Shown here: positions 1 to 13,000 of the stretch, piece after piece
Numbering within the stretch: the stretch's first letter is position 1
How the letters are laid out: every line of letters begins with the position of its first letter
NCBI RefSeq assembly: GCF_910592395.1
Contig: NC_088323.1
Coordinates: forward strand, 12,263,501-12,323,500
DNA from: Lineus longissimus
Lineage: Eukaryota; Nemertea; Pilidiophora; Heteronemertea; Lineidae
DNA: 60,000 bases
Direction: 5' to 3'
The notes under the pieces: model-generated
Told to the model about the DNA's origin: nothing
What the model saw: the letters and a program-made list of their open reading frames with translations, nothing else
Databases searched by the model: none
Position numbers and translations under genes: made by a program

Positions 1-3000
1 CCAGTTTGGGACTAGCACCACTTTCTTTTTTTTAAAATAAGGTAGAGATTACAGGAGTCAACAAAATTAATTTTATTGAGAGAAATTGACCTGTCCTGCA
101 GGTGATTGGAATTTACAATACAAAGGGTCGTTTTTCATGACATTGTGCTCTACTGCGTATTCCTAGTCATAGTGAGTCGATCTGGAACCAATCTATCCTT
201 GGCGCAGACAGGTTCAAATTGGCTATATCTTGAATAGATCGAATTGCGATGAAAATCTAATGCAATAAAGGTGCAATATCGAAGAGACAAATTAATCAAA
301 CCAATTGTCCACAGACTCGGACCCTGAAATGGCACGATGTATGCGTGCATGTAAAAGTATATCAATTGGTCCCATAGAGATGATGAGGCAATGTCAATAT
401 GCCTTGTTCCTTAGTCAGCAATATGCCCCTTTTTATACGGAGAAGAAGGAGAATCCAGATAGGCCTTCACATGTCGGCTTCCAAATGGCTCGAACCAACT
501 GTACTATCACTACTATAACTTTAAAATGCGTGCTCCTCCTAGTCCTACATGTAGCAATGTCTCAGCCAAAAAGGCAAAGTTAGCAGCTCCTTGGTAAGGC
601 CATGTCAGGTTCTGCGCGCCTCTTCAGATACATCAAGTATGGAAAGTTGTGGTGAGCTGAGCACATAAAAGACTATGGTCACCTTAATTTGAAAATCCCT
701 TCATAATCAAGGGCTACCTCTGACTAAAACAGCACAATAGACCACCAATTTGATCCAGCTCCTAACTGCGGGAAAACCCAAGTCCAGCAACCAAAAGTAC
801 CAAAAATACATTTTTGTTTACATTTGAACTGCACACATGCGTTTGTTTACAATTTCATTTCCCGCGAAATCTCGAAAATCAGGTGACCTGCAATCGTTGA
901 TTGAAAATAACATTAACCTCGGTTCAGCAGGTCAGCAGGTATACCGGCTGTTCCAATCATCCCCCTACAGCCAGCCGTTCAAAAGGTAATGTTATTCACC
1001 CCACATGGAGTGCAAGTAATTGATTAAGCCCCTGCATAACTTAACAGCAATGGCTTGGCTTCTGTGAGTGGTAAGGAGAATTGACAGTTTTTTTATGGGA
1101 GTAACATTATTGTGTTGCTTAAAACGTCTACTTTTTACTCATGTAAGAATTGTAGTACTAATAATAACTTCAACTTATTTTCCAGTCATGATAACACAAC
1201 ACGCATCTTCATGATCATGCTCTTTCTCAAACTAACTGAATGACCGTATCGCCTTGGACGCACAACCTAACCACATATCAATCCGCCCCGACGATCGACA
1301 CATCCATTCGATTCGATAACCCTCGATAAAGTTTGATAAATAAACTAGAACTGAGATTTCACAGGAGCACCTGTGAATTCATGACTCCAGGGTTGTTTTG
1401 AGGGCGATATTGTAAGAGTTGGTCTTGAGTATGGGGACGTGAAGGTCCGTGTGAGGCACCTGGGGAGAGAAGACTAGTTGAACGATGTGATCATGGAGGT
1501 ATAAATAATTATTTATACCTCCATGATGGGATCTGACACGGACACTACTATTGATCTCATTATATGAATACCATTTAATTACAAAAAAGTGAAAACAGAT
1601 CATATCATATTCCTTGACATAAATTAAAATAGGAGTGCGGGAACAAGGTTTTTTAGCAGGAGGAAAGCGAGAACATTTTGCGCCGTCGTATTCCGATTTG
1701 GCTGGTTAGTGGTGAAATCTGCTTTTAATTTTGCAAATTAACATATTCGTTTTCTAGTTCTAACGTTGTCTGTAAAGATGCTTTCCCAATGCCTGACTGG
1801 TCGGGCAAGAGACATTGCCAGGAAAACGTGACGTCATTTTGGCCATTCTTCTTACCGCACGCCCTCTCTCTCCGTGAAAGTTCCTGACATGGTGTGAAGT
1901 GGGAGGGCGCACAATGGGAACCACACTGCCGCGATGTTAATAGTTTCTATTTATAGAATTCAGCGGCAGAGATTTTAGGCACGGAAAAAGTGGATTAACT
2001 CGGCTAATCTCAATGGATTTTACCCTGGAATGTTTTCAAGGCGAGAGAAACATCTGATTTAAGTACTGCGCTTATTAGATTTCATGTTCAGGCCAAAGAT
2101 TGGTCTAAAACGTGGACGAAAAGAGTGCATTATCGAGTGTTGGAGAGGTCACGTGATTGGACGAGAAACCTGAACAAAGTTTTCGTGCTTTTAGCTGTCA
2201 ACATCAATGGCTATAATATACTCCTGCAGAATAGTAGAACTAATAGAACTAATTTCCGAAGTTTCCAATAGTTTGAACACAAATCAGAACATCACCCATC
2301 AGCTGGACTCAGATCTGCATAAATTACGATAAATAATGAGGTCGTCGCTTCAATTTCGCAAAGAAAGTTGACTCCATTCGAAGGTTGTTTTGACCAAATT
2401 CTGTTGAACTCATCGTTATGAGGGCATTTGAACACATTCTCGTTGATCTTTTCTATAAACGTGTGAAGTTTCGTACCAAAATACGTTTCCGTAAAGGCTT
2501 TAAAAAGAAAATTCGTCACTTACAAATCATCGCTTCGGTAGAAATAAAAATGTCACCCCCATTTTCTTGACGATAGTACTCCAGGTATTTTGAGGTAACC
2601 TCGGCGGGAAATTTAAAGCGGGGTCATCCGGGGTCAAACAACAGTTTTGCTCACTACCGCCAACTGGTGATATAAATCGACACTAATCTATTTTATATCA
2701 AAACTTCTGTATCATGAAGACCTTTTCAACTTTATTTCAAGCTTTTATCTGCTTGAATAGAGCGTCAAAAAATTGTTTTTTCATTTACGCATTTTGCCCC
2801 CTGGGGAGCTGAATTTGAGTCGAATCGCCCAAATTTTTTTCCGTAAGCAACATTTTCTGCGGTGTTTATAAGCAAGACTAGATTTGAAGTGCCTCGGTTG
2901 TATGATTACAAAATGCCCAACTTTGTCTACAGATGGCATGATGGAAGGATGGCAGGATGGGTGGAAGGACGGACACCAATCGAATAGCTATTTGACTAGC

Positions 3001-3021
3001 TCCGCTGACTTTGTCAGCTGA
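1..3021. other. No gene recognised
   Basis: No reading frame here shows a recognisable domain or sustained coding character. Open frames are short and low in information. The only local structure I can point to is the palindrome at 1490-1527. The last part merges into the transposase-like fragment that begins after an in-frame stop at 3019-3021. Confidence 0.6.
1490..1527. repeat. 38-bp perfect palindrome
   Basis: The left half (ATCATGGAGGTATAAATAA) is followed directly by its exact reverse complement, with no loop. Weaker complementarity extends outward: GTCCGTGT near 1446 pairs with ACACGGAC near 1537. This suggests a small inverted-repeat element of roughly 100 bp rather than a lone chance palindrome. 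Confidence 0.7.
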
Positions 3022-3906
3022 GCTAAAAAATGGGAGATTAAGATAAAAGTTCTGACAACAGATTATCACATTTCAATCCGAAAGATTCTTCGAGTAGAAT
3101 ATCCAGACATTATTCACCAGTTTGACTTGTGGCATTTAGTTAAGAGCATTGTTAAGAAGATTGTAAAAATCTGTGGTAAAAAAACGGATTTGGCTCCACT
3201 TCTTGAGTGGTTGCATTCCATCAGCAACCACTTTTGGTGGTGCGCGGAGTCCTGCGAAGGAAATGTTGATGAGCTGCGGGAGCGATGGGAGTCAGTGGTG
3301 TACCACACGGCTAACATCCACATATGGCAGGACAAGAGGCGCTTCCACAAATGCGAACACCCTCGGCTGTCCAAAGAAGATGGTCAGAAGTCATGGCTAC
3401 GCATTGGATCTCCTGCCCATGATGCCCTCGTCAAGGTTGTTAAGGACAAGAACCTCACGAAAGATCTCCCCCACTGCACCCTGTACTGCCACACCGGGAA
3501 CTTTGAAGTATACCATTCACTCATGCTGAAATATGCACCTAAACGGCAGCACTTTAGCTATGAGGGTATGGTGTGCCGCACTCAGCTTGCTGCCATTGAC
3601 CATAACAACCATGTTGGAAGACGGCAGTCCACAACGAAAGAAGGTGCTATGCAATATAGCATTGTCTGCCCCAAGTCCCTGTCAACGAACAAGAAATGGG
3701 TAGCCAAGGCCAAGCTGGAGAAGAAGAAGACATATCCATACAGGGAGGACTTGATGAAAGATGTTGTCCTCATGCGCACCAACATATTGGAGAAGTCCCA
3801 TGCTGACCTCCCTCCAATTTTGCCAAACACTGCCAGACTTGAAAGGCCAGACAGAGCTGAGGTGATCAAGAGAACTCAGCAGCATACACGATTTGCTCCT
3901 AAATAA
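3022..3906 (+). pseudogene. C-terminal fragment of DDE-type transposase-like gene
   Basis: An open frame runs from just after a stop at 3019-3021 to TAA at 3904-3906. It has the hallmarks of the C-terminal half of a large multicopy protein family in marine invertebrates and fish. I recognise LTTD followed by HISIRK, then HQFDLWHLVKS, then ISNHFWWCAESCEG, NIHIWQD, GSPAHDALVKVV, HTGNFEVYHSLMLKYAPKR and a KEG...WVAKAK tail. The Asp residues in LTTD and QFDLWH sit where acidic catalytic residues would be expected, but that is inference. No N-terminal half lies upstream, so the copy is truncated. It is not Met-initiated: the frame enters without ATG. The gene at 36751-38857 looks like the N-terminal and middle part of the same family. 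Kolobok-type affiliation is possible but unproven. Confidence 0.65.
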
Positions 3907-4212
3907 GCAAACAGAAAAAGAAATTAGGTATCATCTCACTTATGAGTTTAATTTTGAATATATGTTATTGTTATTAAACATACTGACAAGGATGGAGTTA
4001 TTATTTCGCATCTTGAGTTAACGCACCGGCACAACTTAATGGGTGCACGCTCAGTGGTTATAGAGCAGGAGCCAGAGGGGTCGAGGGTAGCTGAAAAGCT
4101 AACCAATTTTGTTAAGTATTTTGATATTCTATACATATCCGAGCATATAGAAATGTACGTCTGGGTGGTCAGTTGTGGTGGGTGTGGCCGTGGGGTCCAC
4201 TGAAAGGCTGCA

Positions 4213-4975
4213 AAAAAATAAGCTAGATTAGCTCATCAGCTAACTGATTAAAATCAACTCCAACATGTTTGGTGTACCCCACGATATCTTGAAATGCAAC
4301 TGCCAGACATTTTCAGTGGTGGGATACCCTTGCCAGACTTACATAACTGCCACCCTAAAAGTGACCTAGGTTAGCTGAAAAGCTAACCAGACAAAATTTG
4401 CTTGAAAACGTTCGTTATGACCCCATGTACCATGAATGGCCACTGCCAGACATTTTCAGTGGTGGGTTATCCCTGCCAGACACACCCAAAAACCCCGCCC
4501 TCAAAAGTGACCTAGATTAGCTGAAAAGCTAACCAGAAAAAACTTGCTGGAAAATTTTCGTTATGACCCCTCATATCATGAATGACCACTGCCAGACATT
4601 TTCTGTGGTGGGTTACCCTTGCCAGACACGCCCAAAAGCCCCGCCCTCAAAAATGACCTAGATTAGCTGAAAAGCTAACCAGAAAAAACTTGCTGGAAAA
4701 TGTTCGTTATGACCCCTCATATCATGAATGACCACTGCCAGACATTTTCTGTGGTGGGTTACCCTTGCCAGACACGCCCAAAAGCCCCGCCCTCAAAAAT
4801 GACCTAGATTAGCTGAAAAGCTAACCAGACAAAACTTGCTGGAAAATGTTCGTCATGACCCCATTTACCCTGAAAGGCCACTGCCAGACATTTTCATTGG
4901 TGGGGCACCCAACCCCTGCAAGGTATCTCCAAATAGCCTAGTATAAGTAGCCCCATCCCAAAAGTGACCTACATA
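4213..4975. repeat. Five tandem repeats of about 146 bp
   Basis: The anchor ACTGCCAGACATTTTC recurs at 4299, 4442, 4588, 4734 and 4880, giving spacings of 143, 146, 146 and 146 bp. Each unit also contains TTAGCTGAAAAGCTAACCAG, which holds the self-complementary TTAGCT...AGCTAA, plus a second CCAGACA segment. Units 3 and 4 are nearly identical and the outer ones more diverged, as in a minisatellite homogenised from its centre. No coding potential is seen. Confidence 0.85.
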
Positions 4976-5072
4976 TTGTATACATACATGTAGCCATTGC
5001 TTGATATATAGCTTTTTTGTGGTGCGTTAGAGACAAAGACACCCTCTCTTCATCTACTGCCCAAGGCAATAA

Positions 5073-6263
5073 GGGGCCTTGTCCAAATTATTCGCCGAAA
5101 TTCGACGTAATTCGCCCCAAAAACGCCACAAATTCGCCTTAAATTCGCCGAAAGTCTCCGGCGAATTTTGGCGAAGTTCTGACGATGTTTGGCGAAGTTT
5201 GGGCAATTTTGAAGGCGAATTTATTGCGAATTATCGGCGAATTTTTGGCGAATTAGCGGCGATTTTATGGCGAATTTCAGGCGAATTGCAGGCGAATTTC
5301 AGGCGAACTTTCGGCGAATTCCCGACGATTTTTCGACGAGTTTTTATCATTGAACGTTGGCGAAATTTATACCAGGCAAATTTCGACGAGGAGAGGCGAA
5401 GTGAAAATCGCCAAAATCTGGCGAATTTCCGTATTTTTGGGCGCATTTTTTTACCAGAAAGCAGTCGCAGCTCACTCTGTTCTTTGTATCGTCATCCTCC
5501 TCATTGTACGTCCAATGGAGAACAGCGAGATTTCTGTAATGGTGAGTACAAGATACGAACATAAGTGAGATCCCAAGGCAGCGACTTCAGCGCCACCGTG
5601 GGGACTAATGGTATTAGGCTGGGGATTCCCAGGTATCCTCGTGCCTACTGAATACCGGAGCGTTCAGTATTTCTCAGTGCTCTGTACATTGGCTGTACAT
5701 TGGGCTTTATTCCTAGTGAATCGACGCAGCCCCGGCGGTCGAGGTTACCTGGACTTTAGTAATAATTATAATGTTTTTGCTCTGTAGACGTGCATTGAAC
5801 AGTCAGTTCTACATTGACAGTGGATGTACTATTTTTGGCCAATATTTTTTATAATCCAACACAAGGTAGCTACAGATCTTCTATTTTTACGACATTGTAA
5901 TGAGGAACCGGCGAGGAGGTGATTTTCGCCAGATTGTAGCGATTTGTGGCGAATTTGAGCCAGATATATTTCGATCGGCGAAGTTCATTGAAATACCAGC
6001 GGCGATTTCTCGGCGAAATTTTGGCGAATTTGTGGCGAATTTCCGGCGAATTTGTGGCGATTTTCCGGCGAATTTGTGGCGATTTTATGGCGAATTCTCG
6101 GCGAATTCATGGCGATTTTATGGCGAATTCTAGGCGATTTCTGTCGAACTCTCCGGCGAATTTTTGACGATTTTTGAGGAGGTTTTGGCGAATTTTGGCG
6201 AACTTGTAAAAATTCGCCGTAAATTCGCCGGTGAATTTCGGCGAATAATTTGGACAAGGCCCC
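5073..6263. mobile_element. Harbinger-type non-autonomous element made of GGCGAATT arrays
   Basis: The left end begins GGGGCCTTGTCCAAATTATT and the right end is its reverse complement. The inverted match continues through CGCCGAAATTC, about 31 bp at each tip. TAA flanks both sides (5070-5072 and 6264-6266), matching the 3-bp TWA target duplication of PIF/Harbinger elements. Inside, both arms (about 5085-5450 and 5900-6250) are dense arrays of GGCGAATTT-like words. The word orientation flips within each arm, so the element could fold into a long imperfect hairpin. The central 450 bp is unique. No transposase is present. Open frames in the arms are by-products of the repeat. Confidence 0.8.
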
Positions 6264-6266
6264 TAA

Positions 6267-7025
6267 GTATATTAGTATTGCTACTTTAACTAAATTGCAC
6301 AACCTTTATTTTTATCAAAGAATTTCTTAATCCCATTCTGTTTATTGCATGTGTTCTAAGATGTATCCTGTTCATTCTAATCTCATATACAGTTTCTGTG
6401 AAATCTTTTGTCTTTGTTGGTCAAGAGAAGACATCCTGTCTCCTCCCTGATTAATGCTTTTCTATTTTGAAACAGCATTTGTTTGTTTCATTAGTTAGCC
6501 TAAGTAGAAACATATGTAGTAATTTTGATTCAAAAGCTCATAGATCCTCCTTTCTCTTTGGACTTGGACAAGGAAGGAACTCCTATTTCTCTGTTCCTGC
6601 TGATATATCAATTCTATTAGGGTAGCTAACCGAGATAACATCACGTTTCTACAAAAGTGTTCCTTGGATTGATACTCATCACGTTTTTAACAGTGCCAAT
6701 TTCTTTATCGAATGGACTGCCCTTTTGGTGAATGATAAATTTATCCCACACTCATGAATGTGCAGCCACATGTTTGACAATTTGACTAAGATAGACATTT
6801 AAAGGATCATAGCCATTTGTGAAAAAAGGTGAGTTACTTTTTGTCATTTCCTTTTCCCTTCTAATGATTCCCCAACATATATGAATGTTCACACTTTAAA
6901 CATTTACCAGTGAATTGAATTGACATGATTGATATCAATGTTCATGATAACGTGCTCCTCACAATTAGCCATATTTTTTCTAAGGGGGTTATTATTTCGT
7001 CTTGTATTCAGGAATATTGCCTAGG
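6267..7025. other. Upstream region of the Academ-like gene; no gene seen
   Basis: AT-rich sequence with no coding signal. A pyrimidine-rich tract ending in TTGTATTCAG just before 7013 looks like a splice acceptor. The leader exon with the start codon at 7026 would then be preceded by an intron in the 5' untranslated region. The promoter and the element terminus could not be located. Confidence 0.4.
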
Positions 7026-10000
7026 ATGGATCCAGATGAAACACTATGTTCAACTTCAGAAGAGCAACATTCTGCTGAATCACCTCAAAATTTGAGTTCT
7101 TCTTGCACTGTGGATAATCAGGTATGAAAAATGATAATCGTTGTTGTACCTTTGGGTGTAAGGCATGTAAGGGTTCATCCAATACTTGCTTTTTTCATTT
7201 AACCAATAAGTATACCGTGATATAAATGCCGTGTAGCAGTTACACACATGCATATACCCGAAACAGGGACATTATCAAGAAATGCAGCAGATATAATTTG
7301 TGTAGAGAAATCCTGGTGTCGTGATCCTAGAAATATGCCCCAATAAGTGCCTTCCTCCTTCCAGGAAAATGACAACAATATCCATCCAAAATGTTTCATC
7401 TGTGAAAAATCAACTGCAGATGACGGAAGATTGAAGACATTCAATGACAAGACGTTGGTAACATTAAAAATCGCTGCAGCTTTGCGTAGAAACTTGAAAA
7501 CTGATAAATACTCAAGTGCCACAAAAAGGATTTCTGAAAGCAATTTGAATTTAGAACATTCAAGGTACCATCCATCCTGTCATAAATGTCAGCAATAAAG
7601 CGTCCAAAGGAAGAACCATCTCCCGATGAACCTGGTAACAAGAAGCCTCGGATTGAGACAAGAAGATCTAGTGTTCTACTGAAATCCGATGAGCAGGGTC
7701 TATTGAAGGGAACTTGCATTTTTTGTGGAAAAGATAGAAAGAAGAAGAGGGGAAAGGAAGAACCTCGACTGAAGATAGCCACATTAGCAGGCTGTCAGAC
7801 ACTCAAACAGCGTGCACATCTGTCAAAACATGAGCGCATCAAGAGTTTATTACGAAGTGGTGTTGATCTGATCGCAAAAGAGGCGGAATATCACAAATCT
7901 TGCCGTGCTGCATTTATCATAGAGACAGGCACTCAGGATGGCGAAACTTCAAACGAGGCTGGTTCATCTCACTCCTCCCATAAGAAGGCCTTTGCAGCTT
8001 TGTGTAAGCACATACAGAATGAGGTGATAGGAAATGAACGGTCCATTTTGGTCTCTGCTCTAGTGGAGGTGTACAAGGTTGAATACGCTAGTAATGGCGG
8101 AGGTGCCCAAGACGTCGAATCCTATAAAGCGCAGAATCTGGTGCGGAAGATCAAGGACCATTTTGGACACCAGGTTGATGTCAAGCTAGCTGACAGTCGA
8201 AAAGGTAACTACGTTTATAGCAGCGTCTTGACGGATGAAGAAGCAAGAACTAGACTCTACAATGATGCTCAGAGGCATGAACAGAATGAAAAAATAAGAT
8301 GGGCTGCTCTCCATCTCCGGTCCCAGATCATGCAACTACCGAAGTCCAAGACTCCCATACCTGCAACCGTGCAAAATCTAAAGGACAGTACCCCAGGGAT
8401 ACCGGAGCAGTTGGATTTTTATTTCAGAAGCCTCCTTGGTGGCATGAAGGCACCAAGTTTCAGTGCCAGTTTACAAAAGGGTGCATTTGAGCGCAAGGTT
8501 ACTTCAATGGCATCGGATGCAATTTACAATGTATCACACGGAACAGTAAAGCCATGGAAACACACTGCAATGGGGTTAGGATTGTCATCACTGACTGGGT
8601 CCAAGATAACTATGCAGATATTGAACCGATCAGGTCACAGTATTAGCTACAGTGAAGCAAAAGGCTTGGAGACAGAGTTTGCATATTCAGTGGAGTCAGA
8701 TGAACGTGACACTCCTGATGGCATTTGCCTCGTTCCTGATAGAGCAACCGCCAGTGTCTGGGACAACAATGATGTAAATGTTGAGACTTTAGATGGCAAG
8801 CAGACCTTGCATGCTACAGTTGGGCATACCTACCAGAATGTTGTAATGGACGACAAGGAAGAGACAAGTGGTACCCCAATTCAGTTCCGAAAGGTAAAGA
8901 ATAGAAGAACATTCGCTGGAAGTCACAGAGAGATCCCCTCATTCAGAAAGTCCATCAAAATGGCCACATTTTCCAGCACCACAGCAGATACTGAAACCAG
9001 TGTTGGAGCTCCTGAAACAGTAGTTGGGGAAATCAGGCTAAAGACACTGGGCCTCTACTGGATGTGGAAGATGAGAGAAGAGAACATTCCGTTGCATGCT
9101 GGGTTCATAAGCAAATATGTCAAGGACACTTTACCCATTCAGATGATAAGTGACATGGATCCAAAACCACGCTCCCCAACCAATAACGATGTCGTGAGGG
9201 AGACAATGATTAGAACCCTGAATGTGGCTGCGAAAACGAGGCAAGAGTATGCTGTTGTAACGTATGACCTTGCCGTTGCACTAAAGGCATACTCGATCCA
9301 AGCAATTGAAAGGCCCTTGTTCAACAACCTCTTGATAATGCTTGGCAATTTTCACATTGAGCTTGCATTCTATGGCGCAGTCGGAACCCTGATTAATGAA
9401 AGTGGCATTGAGTTCATCCTCATGGAGGCTGATATACTGGCAGAAGGATCTATGATGGGATTCATCAAAGGCAAATTTTACAACAGATGCATAAGAATCC
9501 ATGAACTGGTTGCAAAAGTTATGGAGCAAAAGCTCTATGACCGTTTCCTCATGGACTTGCCTGACGAAGAAATCGAGTTATTTCAAGCAGTCATGAATAC
9601 AACTCCCCTCGAGCCATCAGAAGTTGAAGAACATCTTTCCAGTTCGGTTATCTGTCAGCATACCACGAAGTATGAAGAATTCTTCCAAACGATTATCAGT
9701 GGTGACCACGGGCCAACAGCAAAATTCTGGGGCATTTACATATTCCTCATCAACCGCCTTCACAGAGAGATCCAGAGGTGTATAAAGACAAATGATGTAA
9801 GTGGCTATATTGAGGTGTTCCCAACAATGCTTGCTGTCTACTTCTCACTGAACCGCCCTAACTATGCCAGGTGGGGAACACTTTTTCTGCAGAAGATGAA
9901 CACTGCGGATCCAAAGCTGCGCGAAGTGCTTGAGAAGGGAGCATTTTCAATCCGGCGGACCAAGAAGGATTACAGTCGGTCAGCAGTCGATCTTTCCCTG

Positions 10001-12400
10001 GAACAAACTGTGAACCGCGATGCTGCATCAAGCATGAAAGGCATAGTAGCGTTCCGGAATTCTGAAAATGCCATGCGACGGTGGTCGATGACAATGACCC
10101 AGAGGGCTATGGCGGTGATGGAATTGAGAACGTTTGCTGGCCTTGAAGTTGGAGAAACTGCAGCTGCCCAATGCCGTCCATACCGAATCAAGAAGGACAA
10201 CAATCAGATGACTGTGCTGAAAGCCAAAATTGACGAATTTTGCAACCCATTCGGAGACGATGCCCCAAATGCACTGGTGAACCTCGCTTCTGGCCAAGCA
10301 GCATCAAAAGCCACAGAAACGTACCTGCTTGATACCTTGAAGAGGGGTCGTGATTCACTGAAAAAGTTCCAAGAAGAGTGGGATCAGGATGACAGTCGTT
10401 TCCTCAAGCCTGTCAAACGAACGAAAGTCCAAAACTTTGCTGCTGAGAATGTAAAAAAGAAGTTGCCAGTGAAACAAACTGCTAGAGCAAATGCAGAAAG
10501 CCTCCGGGATATGTTCATCCGTATGATCATAGTTGTTTCAAAAAGAACCGCATTTGACTTGAATAATGTGCTCAGCCACCCAATCACCTCATATCCATTG
10601 TCGCTTGCACACTCTGATGGGGCCAAGCTGAAGACGGATAAATCAGCATTGCTGAAGAAGCTCGAATCTCTGCAGACAGAACGAGTCACCGACCTACCAG
10701 CTAACCATGCAAATGTGTACGATGGTGGACTTCTCATTCACTCTATTTTATCACAGACAAATATTGGAGCATCGTATTCTTCGATTGCCCGTACCATCCT
10801 ATCTGTGGTGTGTAGAGGTGGAGGAAGTAAAGCCCACGTTTGCCTTGACAAGTATGTGGAGAACTCCATCAAAGACGGTGAAAGGAAGTTGCGCGGTGCA
10901 GTTGATTCGATTTATGTCATCACAGGACCGGATCAGACAATAAGACAGAGCGGAAAGAAACTGCTCACAAATGGGGTCTTTAAGAATGAACTAGCCAAGT
11001 TTCTCTTGCGAGAGTGGGAAAAGGACCACTACTGTAACATCTTTGATGGCAAGACTGTCTTTGCTTCCTATGGTGGAGAATGCATCCAGTACATACCAGA
11101 TGAATTTGAGCATGTTACCGTGACCAGACCAGCTCATCTACAAGCCGACCATGAAGAGGCCGATACACTAATCGCCTTTCACATTGCAAATATCACGGCC
11201 ACAAAATCATCGTGAGGGCATCTGACACAGACGTTTTAGTCATATTGATAGGCGTACAAGGACACCAACGCCCTGAAGTACGACCAAACATCATCATAGA
11301 CTGTGGAAATGGAAATGACCGGCGTTACATCAATGTAACCAATATTGTTGATGTCCTCGTGGAGGGAAATCCTGGACTACCTCTTGCACTCCCTGGCTAC
11401 CATGCCTTCACTGGGTGTGATTTCACATCTGCCTTTTTCAGGTAGGAATTTTAAAGATTTAATTCTCATCATGGTATCTAGGCGGAAGAATCAGTTATTG
11501 ATGATAACATAACAACCGGTAGAAATTGCTGACAAGTTCACTTACATCATTAGACGTGCATATTATATTACAAAGCAAAGGGTATAATAGAAGTTTGTTG
11601 ATGAAAAAGCTGACATTTTGTTACATCCAACATGTCTTTTCTTGATTTTGCAGGAAAGGCAAAGTTAAACCACTGGACATTTTAACGAAGGACAAGAGCA
11701 GCCATTTCATTGAACTGTTCATCAACATGGGAAACCAGGATGGCCGTGTTGATATTGATGTAGCATCAGAGTTTGTCTGCCGCCTGTATGCACTCACCAA
11801 CGTTCGAGATGTCAGTGAGGCCCGACACAACAAGTTGATGCAGATGACTGGTAAAATTGATAAGGTATGTAATTCGTGGATGTCACAGTCATGACAGTTA
11901 ATGATAATTCATGTGGTTTATCAAACTGTCAATCTTTAATGAAAATGAAAATGATGAATCTATTGTGCTTGCAGGAGAACCCATTGGCAAACATCAAACG
12001 CATTGACTGCGCATTGCTGCCACCATCTCGTCAAACCCTTGAAATGAAGATTCGAAGAACTCGGTATGTTACGATGTTGTGGACCCACGCTACTTCAGCA
12101 TATCCTACTCAAGGCTTGGTACCAACTGACTATGGTTGGTCAGTACAAAACGACATCTTGCAACCTATTTGGTTCCAAGGGCCAGCCATTCCTGAGACAT
12201 TATTCACTGATGTTGACAATGCCCCCAGCTGCGAGAGTGACAATGCTGAAGCCCACAGCGATAACGATGAGACTATCATCATTGACAGTGAGTTTGGAAC
12301 TGGCATCGAAGTAGCTGCTCTAGATGACCTGAGTGATTTGGACTTGTCTGATGATGAGCCGTGGACTGAGGACTCCGATTCCGATCAAGAAGATGACTAG
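7026..12400 (+). pseudogene. Academ-like transposase with XPG/FEN1-like nuclease domain
   Basis: Exons fit 7026-7121, 7365-11441, 11654-11864 and 11975-12400, all with GT-AG borders and matching phases. The product is over 1,500 residues. It begins with two similar Cys/His modules (CFIC...YHPSCH and CIFC...YHKSC). A central part carries VTYDLAVALKAY (near 9266) and LGNFHIELAFYGAVGTL. An XPG-like part follows, with CLDKYVENSIKDGERKLRG (10838-10895), EEADTLIAFH and ASDTDVLVIL, then PGYHAFTGCDFTSAF and an acidic tail. Asp-rich EADT and SDTD motifs are typical of FEN1/XPG nucleases. Transposase plus XPG nuclease is the published AcademX arrangement, but I assign it from motifs only. Two lesions are seen: a frame change near 7590, between the two zinc modules, and a one-base loss near 11197, between EADT and SDTD. 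The gene is otherwise open, so decay is recent. Confidence 0.65.
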
Positions 12401-13000
12401 ACAGAAACATGTGATGAATGGTACTACTGTGCAATATAGACAATGCCAAGTCTCTTAAGATGTAAACACCTAGGCCTTGATCCATGTCGATATAAACACT
12501 TCGAACTAACCACATTAGTGATAGACTTGTTGTTCAGAACAAGTAGGATGACCTGTGTATTCTCCTTTATTACATGTTCAGTTGACACTTTTATATTAAG
12601 GTTGGTTACTTGTACTTACTATATATCTATGCTCTCGTTTCTGTAGTATTAGTTAACAATTCTGTCATTAAATCTGGTTTGTATTTTCAATATGAAAGTT
12701 CCTTTATTTTACTAACACGAAAATGCAGATTTACTCAATACAATTTGAGTGCTGGATGAAGGCCGAGATAGACCTACCTGACACCCACAATTCCCATTTC
12801 CTGAACTACCCCCAGGGGTAGGGGTGCGACAATGGGGCATTACGTCCGGTCCAGAGACCCTAGGGTCCGTCCGGACGTCGGGACGGTTCGCCCCACGATT
12901 TCGCCGGTGCGACCCCGTCCCTCCCTGTCTGGTTCTGCGGGTCTGAGCTCCACCCCCTTTGTGGTGAGTAGCCCCCCCACCATCCCTGTCTGCCCCAGGT
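12401..13000. other. Downstream region turning GC-rich; no gene before 13001
   Basis: The first 400 bp is AT-rich with polyadenylation-like AATAAA-type words and probably holds the 3' end of the preceding element. From about 12800 base composition shifts abruptly to GC-rich, marking entry into the retroelement fragment that follows. No terminal repeat was found. Confidence 0.4.

Noticed and set aside
305-583. 92-codon ATG frame near the window start
   Set aside because: No recognisable motif, and an opposing frame overlaps its start; length is within chance expectation.
4299-4900. Regular repeats considered as a CRISPR array
   Set aside because: Units are contiguous 146-bp tandem copies without unique spacers, in a eukaryotic genome.
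5079-6302. Open frames in the GGCGAATT arrays (for example 5079-5564 and 5900-6133)
   Set aside because: Repeat-derived frames on both strands with monotonous composition; the segment is a non-coding inverted-repeat element.
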